Shown here: positions 12,601 to 23,248 of the stretch, one piece after another | Numbering within the stretch: position 1 is the stretch's first letter | Layout of the letters: every line of letters begins with the position of its first letter | Origin: Lepeophtheirus salmonis | Lineage: Eukaryota; Arthropoda; Copepoda; Siphonostomatoida; Caligidae | Reading direction: 5' to 3' | Length of the DNA: 64,000 nucleotides | Assembly (NCBI RefSeq): GCF_016086655.4 | Contig: NC_052134.2 | Coordinates: 8,060,001-8,124,000 of the forward strand | The notes under the pieces: generated by a model | The model's input: the letters and a program-made list of their open reading frames with translations, nothing else | Told to the model about the DNA's origin: nothing | Databases searched by the model: none | Program-made: the position numbers and the translations under genes

Positions 12601-13369
12601 CACCAAGGTCAATATTTTACTTTACTATATCATAATGCATATTACCCTATAGTGTTATCACAATACCAGCATTTTTGAACTGGTTCTGGTATCATAATTG
12701 GTTTCGAAATTTAATTACTGTTTAACTGAAATATATAAAATAAATGTCGTCTATAGCAATTCACATGTACTAAGAGGTAGTTTCCAGTGGCCAGCACATA
12801 TTTTTTATTGAGGAAGGAGGCGAGGATCTTATGTCACCGAAATACATTTACTTTTTTTTTCTTATTCGTGACATAGAGTTTCACTAAATAAATATGAGAA
12901 GATATCGAAGTATTGCAATAAATCTATCTCACCTAGGAAAAATCTTGAAGTCAAGTAAAATTACATACCATAATTAGAGTTTAATTATTTCAGAGTGATT
13001 GGGATTGGAACTCACATATTTCAGATGACCAACTTTCCTAAATGTGTGTCCACTATACTAATTATCAGTAAACCACAGTAAATGAACCATTTTTGCTATC
13101 AATTTTGTAAAGCAATAAATAAATGTGCTATTACTGCATTTTAATTAGAGAAACGATATGTCACGTGTTCGAAAAGTTTGAAAACGCTGTAACAATAAAA
13201 ATTTGAAATGTACTACAGGAATTTCTTTGTAAACATCCCGTTTAATCTTTTTTTGCACGATATTTTTAGAAGAGACGTCATTTTTTAAGCCCAGATTAAA
13301 ATGGAAACTAAAAAAACCTTGGTTAATATCCCAGTACAAGTCAGACACACCAATACCAACATCATGATT
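9649..13369. other. AT-rich DNA without a recognised gene
   Basis: Holds a perfect two-unit 16-bp tandem repeat at 9981-10012. The part from about 10600 to 12700 is extremely AT-rich. The 210-base open frame at 10308-10517 has no recognisable product. Sequence just before 13370 may belong to the following mariner relic (leader), but I cannot place its end. Confidence 0.4.
9981..10012. repeat. Two exact tandem copies of a 16-bp unit
   Basis: ATGTGGATGTGGCCTC occurs twice in succession without mismatch. The unit is GC-richer than its surroundings. Confidence 0.85.
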
Positions 13370-13745
13370 TTGCTCTCAGTCAGAACCAGACGGTCAGGAT
13401 GATAAGGAAACGACTTGAAGCCAGAAAAGGTATTGAATATAATCCTGGATTTTGTTGACCAATCAAACTAACTCCAGAAGTTGCCCAAATGGCATTTGAA
13501 GGCAATTCAAGAATTAAATGACTAATCTGGCCAATAAAAAGACATTGCAATGGCGACAGTGTCAAAAGCCATAAAAATTGTTTGGGGAAGTCCTTAAGGC
13601 TTCATAAACTACCTTAATTAGTCAGTTCGAAAAAAAAAAAACTTGTTTGCAGCTCCTTAAGCGCATCTTGAATGATCTAAAGCATCATGGAAACAGAGCC
13701 ATTTTCTTCATTGATGGAAAAACGTTCACTTTTTATATTATTATT
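13370..13745 (+). pseudogene. Mariner-type transposase N-terminal relic
   Basis: The plus strand reads through frameshifts as the N-terminal DNA-binding half of a mariner transposase. RMIRKRLEARKGIEYNPG at about 13400 is followed by KLTPEVAQMAF at about 13466. Next comes KSLRLHKLP at about 13588, corresponding to GKSLR..KRPLLT in the family. Then LLKRILNDLKHHGNRAIFFI at about 13650 leads into DGKTFT at about 13715, in the position of the DEKTFT block with the first catalytic Asp. The sequence after 13745 no longer matches, so the catalytic domain is missing. Stops at several points show it is dead. Confidence 0.65.
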
Positions 13746-14229
13746 AATTGACAAAAAATTATGGATATACATTACACATATATGAACGTTTGTTATATGA
13801 GTTATATTCGAATTCTAAGCATTTAAAAAATAACAAAGCATATAAGATATAATTATTTTTGATGTGTATGAAAATATCAAGAAAAGTAACATGGATAATT
13901 AGATATCACTATGTGAAGGTATAAAATCTGACTTTTGAAAGTTCTTTGATATTTTTCACCTTGAATGATGAATTGTTAATAATCTATGATGTCTAGTTCT
14001 TTTATCTTGTGTTATTTTAGCTTCTTTGGTAGTTGATGTGACAAATTTTTCCACATTTTGGGAATGGGATGGGATGTCTATTAAACCAAAAGTTTTTCTC
14101 TTTCAATGCACTTCAGAAATTCTTCTTTTTTGTATAAAAAGTTAAAGGAGGTTCCATTTTAAAACTATTTGGAATCGATGATTAATCAACTAACTCCAAA
14201 TACCTTTTTGTATTGAAGTTTAAGTTATC
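13746..14229. other. AT-rich DNA without a recognised gene
   Basis: Nothing recognised. The last part may contain the degraded 3' end of the antisense relic that follows. Confidence 0.4.
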
Positions 14230-16015
14230 AGTTGGGTGAATATATATTTTCTAACTGATCAAGTTTTTCTTTTTTCTCTGTCTTACATGATTAAATGTAC
14301 AGCCGTCCTTCTGGTATTTTTGTCCGAGTCAAATAAAGCGCCTAAAAGTATAATTTCTGGGTGTGGAATGAATGACTTAAGTTTGAATGATTTTGCAACT
14401 ACATTTTGTTCCTCTTTTGTAAGATACTGACGTCGTTGATGCAAAGCAGAGTAATAATGCTGAGAAGCAGATGTAACATGTTGATTATTTTTAATGTTTA
14501 CGAATATTGGTCCATAAATATTAAAAATGATCACTACCATCTTTTAAGTTTTTTCTGATGGCTTTCTGGTCTGGATGTAGAGTCTCGGAAGTGTGGATGC
14601 TGTAGTAATCCATCTAGCATTGTGGACAGTTCCTGGATGTTTTGTGATTGAATGTGGTTCCTTTTGAACATTTGTGCAAATTTCTAAAAAGTACTTTTGA
14701 TCCCTACTGAGTTTGTTTTTAAAAGAGTCATCGACGTCTGAAACGCATCCTCTGATGGCTTCAAATTTTATTGGATTCATTAGACATGCAAAGTTTGATA
14801 TAAGCATTCTTAATTCTCCAATAAATGGGTTGGTTCCTATGATAAAATTCAAATTGTTTTTAAACAGTAATTCATCAAAATGGACCATGCAAATAACCCA
14901 TTGTAAAGGAGTATCTAATTTTTGCTCAAGAAGATTATGATGCCATCTTTGTGCCTTGTATTTATTGTAATTCCATTACATCCAATGGCTCTGATAGAAT
15001 GAAGACTTCCAGATTCAGAAATTAAAGAAAATAATTCTCTTGGAATGTGTTTTACCTTTCCAGAAATAGGGCGAATAATCATTGATATATTTACCGTAGG
15101 TTCTATAATTATGTGTTCCTCAAACATTTCAGATCTTTGATACCAAGGTAATGCTTATGCAAGGGCTTTGCGACTATCAAGATCGATGCAAATGTATTCC
15201 TTGTTTTCTTCAACAATTTGATATTTCTTTGCTTGCCTACCCACTTTCGATGTTGAAAGTAAATTTTGGGGAGTAGCTAGCTTCAAATCTCTTAATAATG
15301 CATTTCCATATGCGGAAGCAGAATGGACTGAAAGGCCATACCTAATAAGAATTTGGCTAGTTTCTTGGAGTTTGGTATTGTTTCTCTGTACGGCTGGTTG
15401 GTATACTTGATCATTTGGCGTATCATAATCATCCAATTTGGTTCTCGAATTTTTTTTGTATAATTTTCTCCATAGGATTTACTTGCCGCCTTGTGAATAG
15501 ATAAAGCGATCATGAGTTTCTTAAAATTTTTTTGATCCATGTAGAAATGAAATTCATTCTGTGTTATTTTTTTGAAGGAGTGCCATGTACAATTTTTCAA
15601 TTTGAAATAACTAATTTGCTTATTCGTACGGCAAGAACATATAACAAAATCAAAAAGATCTTACACCTTTTCAAAACCTCAACAGCAACTTCATCACTAG
15701 ATCGGCTTTGTATATTTATCTTCTTTACATGGTCCCTGATGACAACCCACATTTTTTTTCCATTTTTTGCTTGAGGTATTTGATGTCGTAGGAAAGGATG
15801 CCAGCCATCTCCCAAATACTTTTAATTTTCATTGACATTGTTTCGACGATTTCAAGATGTTCTTGTACTGAAAGTCTCACTCCATTGCGATGTTGCTTTT
15901 TAAGGTAGAGGTAATATCTTATTAAGTCTAGCTTACTTGGCAAAGCATTGAAGAGGAGATTGTGAGGGCTTCCAAATAAAAAGTGCCCCTGAAGGTTCCT
16001 TGTTCCTGAAGCCAT
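14230..16015 (-). pseudogene. Family 1 relic: uncharacterised multi-copy protein, transposase-like
   Basis: A chain of overlapping minus-strand frames forms one ancient coding sequence broken by at least six shifts or stops. It starts at ATG 16013-16015 (MASGTRNLQG) and runs to about 14232. Landmarks in order: DLIRYYLYLKKQ near 15920; DLDSRKALA at about 15157; IGCNGITINT at about 14965-14990, where relatives have Asp instead of Asn; TPLQWVICMVHFDEL at about 14870-14915, containing C-M-V-H; DQKYFLEICTNV near 14690; KHPGTVHNARWITTAS near 14600-14645; YGPIFVNIK near 14510; HPEIILLGALFD near 14340. From memory, the same motif order occurs in uncharacterised repetitive arthropod proteins. A second copy lies at 39110-40130 on the plus strand. 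The function is not established. The motif order suggests an RNase H-fold transposase. This copy is clearly inactive. Confidence 0.7.
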
Positions 16016-17617
16016 GCTAAGTGCAAATAAGTCATATATCTTTGTAGTTCAATAACTTATAGAATAAAAAGATTGATTTTATAAAACAAAGGTTATATTC
16101 CTAACTACCCATTGCGTAGTTATGTTCTTTGTTCTTTGAAGTACGCAGTAATTAATAATGACACTGTAAAGAGTAAACAGCCCTACGGACAATATTGTTA
16201 CTTTCTTTGAAGGTAAAATTAAATTACTTTACACTATATTTCTTTGATAAGGTCCACAAGTGTAGTGAAGAAACTGTTTTTTAAATAAACAAATGGATTT
16301 TTGTATAAAATAAAAAATGTTCTTTACATCCATATCACATAATAAAAAAATATTGAGTACGTAGAATCATTTTTGGATAATGTTTATGACTAACCAGAAG
16401 TAGACCTTCCTATTTTTGCTGCAGAAAAAAATATTGCAGGACATTCTTACCCATACTAAACCTCAACTCATGGTGGAAACATATTTTGGACTGCTTAAAG
16501 TTGGTTTCAAGAGACACCCTCTAATATACAACCCTTGATAAATTCAGAGAAAACGGGATATCGAGAGAAAATCTATTTTCTAACCCTGCAGACTGTCTGG
16601 TTGCTGATTGAAAGCATATTCATGATATTGGTGTGACTGGGAGAAAATAGAGAAGTAAACTCCTTTCTTATGGCTTCCATTTTCAATTATAGAGTATTTA
16701 ATCTGACATAAACAGGTGACCTAATTTCTTAAGCTATTCCCCCATAAAGTTCGAACTGCACGTTCACTAAGAAATGCCTACATAACATCTTGAATATACA
16801 TTTTTTATTAACATTCCAAAGTTTTTAAACATTGGTATTGTTATATCAATATGAATATGTTTTTAGGCGTGAATGACAGTGATAGAAATAATAAGAATTC
16901 AACAAAAGTATAAATTTTTTAATATTTTACGTACATAAAAAATTACCTTTTAATGGAAAAATAAATATTTATATAGGCAGTAAAAATTTTCAAGCTTTGT
17001 CGTATGACCTAATCCTAACTACATTTACATTGCTTCATAGACACCGATGTATAATTCATTGCAGTAAAACTACTACATATATGAATATAAGTAACATATG
17101 AAAAAAAGAAACTTCTGTATAAAGTAAGCCATTAAGGTTAATATTATGTACTTGCAACTAAATGAAAGACACAATAACAAGGGAAATATATTTTTTTGCA
17201 TATTAACTATGATTAACTCAAACGGTTTTTTAAAGCTATTAGATAAGCAAAAGTACCATAACTAACAGTAAGACTGATTGCATTTACCTCAATGTGTACA
17301 CTGTACATTTTATAAGCATGACATGTACAAATATTACTCAAAAAAGTCCAATATTTCTTATCATAATATTTTATCACTTTTTTATCTCAAAAATATATTT
17401 CTTGTTGATTTTTGAAGATTTTGTTTGTATTTGTGATTGGATACGATAAAATCAGTATTAAATCGCAAAAAAAGTCAATGTTTTAACTATTCAGGCTGTA
17501 TGATACACGCAAATAATCTTTTTACACCATCTGAGAAATGATTTATGTATCAAGTTGTGACGAGAGCACTGGATGTATCAGATACTTATAAAATTATCAT
17601 AATTGTTATTTCTGCAG
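16016..17617. other. AT-rich DNA without a recognised gene
   Basis: A less AT-rich patch at about 16390-16680 shows no recognisable protein in six frames. It may be an old repeat. The rest is AT-rich. Confidence 0.35.
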
Positions 17618-17731
17618 TTCAGCAAGATAGACAGCTTCACACCTAAACTGAGAGTGTCTAATTTTAAAACCAGTTTACTCTGCAATTTAAGATCTAGTAA
17701 ATGTCACTTTGGAGACTCATTCAACAGATAG
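17618..17731 (+). CDS. Possible terminal exon of unknown gene
   Basis: A strong acceptor (GTTATTTCTGCAG) precedes 37 open codons (FSKIDSFTPKLRVSNFK...) and a TAG at 17729. The other two frames close quickly. No domain is recognised and no matching upstream exon was found, so this may be chance. Confidence 0.2.
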   Translation, partial: FSKIDSFTPKLRVSNFKTSLLCNLRSSKCHFGDSFNR

Positions 17732-18222
17732 GATATTTTCACACTAGTTTCCAATGATATAATATATCATCACGCAGTGATTGTAAGAAATCAACTATAT
17801 AGCTACACCACAATTATATCCGACTTCGAGATTTAAAAAAACTACATTGGCATTTTAAAGACATAATGGCTGAGTCCTTGAATATTTCATTAATATTTGT
17901 ATTTTATTTTCCGATTTGTAATATGTTTCCAGTATTTCAGAAAGATTGAAAAAAAAGAAAAAATAATCAATTGATTTTTGAAGCCTTATGCAAAATATAA
18001 ATGTCTACAATTTTTTTAGCATAAATTCGAAGTGTAAGATACTTTGATTATTGATTATTTCTGATTTTGAATCAAAAAGTACGTATACTAACAATTGTTT
18101 AAAGTTTTGAACGATTAAGTATTAAAAAAGTGGCAAATATTCCAGCAAAAATGTAAGTAAAATTATATCCAGTCTTCTTTTCTACAATTAAGTATTCATT
18201 GGTAGATTATGAATTATTTCAG

Positions 18223-18349
18223 ATTAAGATTCCAGGACAATACCACGTAAATATTTCATTGGCATATGGCAAATTACACATTGGTAAATTGAACAGTAAG
18301 GTTGGCATCTTGACACATCGCTTTACAACTATACACAAGCGTTATTTAG
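18223..18349 (+). CDS. Possible internal exon of unknown gene
   Basis: An acceptor (GAATTATTTCAG) and a donor (TTTAG|GTATTA) flank 127 bases with one continuously open frame reading IKIPGQYHVNISLAYGKLHI and on to HKRYLG. The amino-acid mix looks more protein-like than the surrounding frames. The product is not recognised. Confidence 0.25.
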
Positions 18350-19289
18350 GTATTAGTTATTTTTTTTTTTTTGATAGTATTATTTTAGCCTTCAATTCGT
18401 AGCAAATTATTAGTAGTTTTAGTATAATGCATCATAATTGAAGGAGACACCATTTTCTGGAGATTAAAGGAGATATTTTTACAAGATAACATGAACAATT
18501 TTTACAATAAATCATTATAAAACATTCTCATATGGCTTATTTATTATAAAAATACTAAACATTTGCATTGAATACCACTTTGATGCCAATAATAAAAAAT
18601 GATGCTTAAATTTATCAAAGTAATAAAAATTGAAATGTCAAAATTAGTAACATTTTTTTGATTGATTATGGATGAGAAAAGAAGAGTAATGATTCAAATA
18701 TATCTTCTCCCCCCCCCCTTTCTTATTGTTATTTGATAAGATTTTAAAACATGTAAAAACAAATTTTAACAGAAAATAGGGTCAAAAATAAAACTAGTCA
18801 TTGTAGGACAACATTTTTTTAAGACTGTAAGGTGCAAGGCCTTTTATTTTTTAGTCCCATATTAATTACGGAATAAGTCACTATTTTCCTAAATATTAAT
18901 GAACAAGGTTGTTCATTGTTTTAAAACTTTGTTGTTTAGGCCTCTAAAATGACCGAAAACAACAATGCAGTATTAAAAACGCGGTATCAACTACTTTTCA
19001 AAGGCTAGGTATATCTTGCAAGTCCTTTATTATCGTTGATCATTGAATAGTTTATAGGGTACTTTTTAATTAATTAACGGGGGTATTGTCTTTAATTTTA
19101 CATCAACAGAGGATATTTTGAAGCAAAATGAATACAAAATATGTTTTTCATTGGTATAGAAAATCCTTGGGAAAGGAGGCAATAAATGGTAATAAAAATA
19201 CTTTCATGTCCTGAATCCCACCACAAATTCCCAGATTAAATAAAGGAATATATCAGTTTCCCCCTTAAAAAAAATCAACAAGAAATTAT
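18350..19289. other. AT-rich DNA without a recognised gene
   Basis: Contains a C-run near 18710-18719. Nothing else was seen. Confidence 0.4.
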
Positions 19290-19700
19290 TTACATTCATT
19301 GCCCGGCACGTAAAGATGATGATTTGCCTTCTTTTGCTGATGTGTTTGAAACAAGATATGTTTAAAATCCTAAATTGAAACTGCCGGAGTCTTGGGTTTG
19401 GAGTTTTCGAAGAAAAAAAAAGTTAAGTCTCAGTTCCACATTTTGACCGAAGAAAGTGTCTTCTACGATCCCTGTTGGGAAAGTGACAAGTTTAATCTAT
19501 ATTGTGCATGCTTTTGTCGATTGCCCCCTTGTTTTCGTAATTACTTACATTTTATTCTCCTAATGTGGACAGGGAAAATGTGAATCCCTTAATGACAACT
19601 ATATTGTAAGGCTTGTCGACAAAGCAAAGACGAAAAAGCTATGAAAATCTGGCAATATATTTTGCTTTATCGAGTGCTAAAGCTCTTATTGCCAATTAAT
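19290..19700 (+). other. Unclassified coding-like patch
   Basis: Base composition is more balanced than the surroundings. Several plus-strand frames give protein-like pieces, including RKDDDLPSFADVFETRYV at about 19310, KLPESWVWSFRRKKK at about 19378 and DNYIVRLVDKAKTKK at about 19590. Stops separate them. I do not recognise the family. It is probably a degraded gene or transposon. Confidence 0.3.
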
Positions 19701-20984
19701 TGGAATCTCGGGAGCCAATTCATAGATAATACTTGAAGGCAATATTTTTTTGCAATTTTAATCATAAATGCGAATTCAAGCTTATGTAATGTATTTACTT
19801 TTAACAATTCATATTATATTAATTTATGTTTTGTGCATATATTGTGTATAATTTGAATAATGATCAATAATAAAAAAAGTTCTAACCATGGATATTATAC
19901 AAGTGTTTTTTCATACACCTAAAAAGAGTCAGATAATGTAGCATTTATACGGATTACAATTTAGTTATCTCATAACACCTCATTTAATTACAACATTACT
20001 CATTTGAATTAAATTACCAACTAATTAGAATAGATCAATTACATTTATGCAATTTATTATTTCATCTTGTTTTTATGTTGCAACTTGTACAATTTCCTTA
20101 TACCAGTTAACACTAGTATATATTACAAATTAGAAAAAATAATATACATATTCAACTATAAATAGGTATTTGTTTTTTTATTTTCACAGTTTATTAAATA
20201 TTCTTTTGTTTGACACTTTTGTCAGCAAAAACTGCAGTTTTATTAAGAATAAAAATTTAAGTGGCCACAAAATTAAATAATGTCAATTTAATTCAATTAA
20301 TGCCTACCTTATTTTTCAATGTTGCTTCTGAATAACTCCACTTCATCCTTGTCTTTGTTCTTCATAGTTCCAATTGTCTTGATTGAAGATGACTTTAATT
20401 AAACTTCCTAATAGGAAATTAATTGTATTCAATCATTAATAAACTAAATATTAACTGAATGTAAATAAAAAAATATCATCAATAAATTAAATATTAACTG
20501 AGGGAGAAAAAAAAAGTCACTTATATCGTAGAATATGTAATTCCCTATTCACTAAATATCATTCTCTATAATATATGTATGAATTTTGTAAAAATTATGA
20601 GAAAGTGTATTCAATTAAAAAAACAAGACAAAAAACGACAATTCAAATAATAATAAATAGACTTTAAAATTGTATTATTTTGAAGTTGACAAATGAAGAT
20701 GTTATATTCAAATAATAGTAAAAATATATTTTGAAATATGTTGAAAGATATAATAATACGGTTATACCGAGATTTCTCAGGATCTATCCCCAAGGGAAAT
20801 CCTGCATTTAATTAGTGTCTTGCTCGTGTCGCTAAGGGTAAAATGTCGGAGGACAATACAAAAAGGCAACATATGTGCAATTTCCTCCACGTCAGTGTCA
20901 GTGCCAATGAAAAAAATCAATTGTATTCTTTAGCTGGCCTATTCATTTGGAACTCCTAATATGAAGAAATAATTTTCTTTTCTT
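19701..20984. other. AT-rich DNA without a recognised gene
   Basis: A/T runs only. A direct repeat-like echo (ATTAATAAACTAAATATTAACTG and AATAAATTAAATATTAACTG, shown here in part) lies near 20435-20500. No gene was seen. Confidence 0.35.
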
Positions 20985-21243
20985 TAGTAGCTGTTATTAC
21001 TATTCAATTCTTGAGTAGTGAACCTTATTTCCTTAATAGACTCAATTATATTCAAATCCTGATTGAACGTTTGAGTGTGCTCATAAAATAAAACCCTGGT
21101 GATTTGAGTTATAGTTGTAAGTCTTTGTTGAACTCAGAGTAGAATGAGGGATCGACATCGGACAAATGCCTGAAATATCCTTGTTTATATTTTTTTCTCC
21201 TACTTGCCTAGTCACAGCTGATTTTTGCTGATCTAATGAAACA
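20985..21243 (+). repeat. Dispersed repeat family A, copy 4
   Basis: Shared blocks in order are ATTATATTCAAATCCTGATTG, GTGTGCTCATAAAA (written here as two pieces), CCCTGGTGATTTG, AGTTATAGTTGTAAGTC, AACTCAGAGTAGAATGAGGG and AGTCACAGCTGATTTTTGC. The last is followed by TGATCTAATGAAACATT. The copy stops before the GACAGCTAGGCTG end seen in copies 2 and 3. Confidence 0.6.
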
Positions 21244-22346
21244 TTCCATATATATTTTTTGTAATTATTAATGCTATTACAAGCTTTGTTCTACGTATAA
21301 TACTTATACATAAGATAACTGATTTTGTCGTAAAAGGAATATTAATAGTATTAATTCATTTGGTATTACCTGTGGTACTCGAAGGGTTTGTTAGAGTGTT
21401 ATCCTTTTTAATCATAAATAAGAGTACTCTGATAATCTAGAGTATATTGACAGGCTATTGTACTATTTCTTATGGAAATTTAAAAAAAGTTTAAAATGTG
21501 TTTCCCAGGAAATGAGAGACCCTAATATCTACAAATACAAGATATTGCATTTAAAACCTATTCTACATTCAATCATTGTTATTACATACATATATTTTCT
21601 GCCTACTAGGTAAGTTTATTGAAAGTCTGTCAGTTAAAAAAAAAGTAGATTCGTTTTAACATAAATGAATTCATGTATAAATTTAATTGGAATAAGTATT
21701 TTTCCAATTATTCAATATTTAACTCCTTTCATTTAAATTTTAAAATAAGATATACGTCATAAATATAATATAAATAAGACAATGTTTTTAATTAATAGGA
21801 TTGTATTGGTCCTTACTACTTAACAATTTGCACAATTTTCAAAACAAGGGGAGAGGGGCGTAGCATGTGACAATTTTAGCACTTTTACACTATAGATTTG
21901 CAGAAGTCATTTTTTTTATTTAACTTTCAGTTTACTTCTATTACTTTTGGGGTCGTCTCTGAGTATCTTATGTGCAAATCTCAAAAGAAACATAATTTTT
22001 TTTATTTATCTAACTCTTAAGGTTATGGAAAAAATCCAGCCATAGAAACCTCAGGGGAAGGATAACAAAAGCAAAATATGACCCAATAGCCCATATTTTA
22101 AAATTGATATCTATTCAAAAATCTCTTCAAAAGTATCTAATTTTTTTTCACCATACGCAGAGGACTAACCTAAAGAAAAGTTCCCAAGGATAATTGCCCT
22201 CGAGAAAATGGACATTTGGGGAAATTGCTAGTTTGGAAAATTGTCCAGGAGAATATTAATTGCATTTTGTTCAAATGTTATGATGAATAATAAAACATTA
22301 TAAATTCGCTCAATACTATTGATGACAAATATCTATATATATATAT
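21244..22346. other. AT-rich DNA without a recognised gene
   Basis: No gene was seen. A short (TA)n run at about 22333-22348 directly precedes the family B element. Confidence 0.4.
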
Positions 22347-23248
22347 ATCCCTAAAGGAAGTACCTTCAAGAGTGAGTAATATCATTGCAATCTGGGAGGG
22401 AGGGGGAGGAATATATAACTTAGGGCCTCTTAAAATATGGTTGAATACTCTCCACTCTCAGATTGTCCAGTGCCCCGGGGTTAGTGCAGGATTATTAAAA
22501 ACCACTGCCATTTCATCCAATACACTCAAAGAACCCCGTCATCACTACAAACTAGTTCAAAGTCCTTGGGGTTTCAGTAGTTCAGGGGATAGTTTGGTAT
22601 AAGTAAAACCCACAGCCAAAGCATCACATACATCCAAGGAAACTCTCCTATATCAATAAATAGTTACAAGCCCTCAGGTTGTGTGAGGTACTTGAGGGTA
22701 ACCCTGAATCCTTACATCCTACCACCAAAGGATAATATACTTGTAAGGAAACTCTCTAATATTAAAAAATAATTACAAGCCCTCGGAGTTGTGTGTGTAC
22801 TCGCGGGTACCTCCTGATCCTTAAAAATCCATTGCTAATGCATTATCTACTTCCAAGAAACGCTCTAATACCCAAAAATAGTTTCAAACCCTCGGGTTTG
22901 GCGTAGAAGTCTTAGTAGTGTTAAAAACCAAGTGTAATTTCCCGAATCAACAAGGTGCATGTGTAATATTGCTAAAAAAATCTTATAAGATATGTTATTT
23001 CAATGTATACTTCCTGGTACCTTGGATGAATTTGGCCGTGGCTTTTAGCAATCCTACACTAATCCTGGGCTAATCCTAGGGTGGAGGGTATTCAACCATA
23101 TTTTAAGAGGCCTTAAGCTGTTTATTCCCCACCTTCCTTACCAATCCTCTCGATCCATTTCTTAGAAGATTGGATCGAATTAAAAAAAAATGCTAGAAAG
23201 TTGTATTGCAATAATATTACTCACACTTGTAGCTACTCCCTTGGGGGA
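22347..23248. mobile_element. Family B inverted-repeat element (MITE-like)
   Basis: The two ends are reverse complements over long stretches. Left CCCTAAAGGAAGTACCTTCA then GAGTGAGTAATATCATTGCAA faces right TTGCAATAATATTACTCACAC then TTGTAGCTACTCCCTTGGGGG. Further inside, GGCCTCTTAAAATATGGTTG at 22424-22443 is exactly mirrored at about 23093-23112. The arms reach about 160-200 bases each. The centre holds tandem repeats (separate entry) and no open frame longer than 76 codons. I see no clear target-site duplication because the left flank is a TA run. It is probably a non-autonomous DNA transposon of unknown superfamily. Confidence 0.75.
22508..22920 (+). repeat. Tandem array, ~110-bp unit, about 3.7 copies
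   Basis: Unit starts are near 22508, 22618, 22727 and 22837. Each unit carries a version of AAGGAAACTCTC, then AAATAGTTACAAGCCCTC, GGTTGTGTG and ACTCG.GGGTA. Spacing is 109-110 bases. The first unit is the most diverged and the last is truncated. The array lies wholly between the inverted arms of the family B element. Confidence 0.75.

Noticed and set aside
14283..14940. Plus-strand open frames at 14236-14430 and 14713-14940
   Set aside because: Both are antisense shadows of the family 1 relic, which has recognisable motifs on the minus strand.
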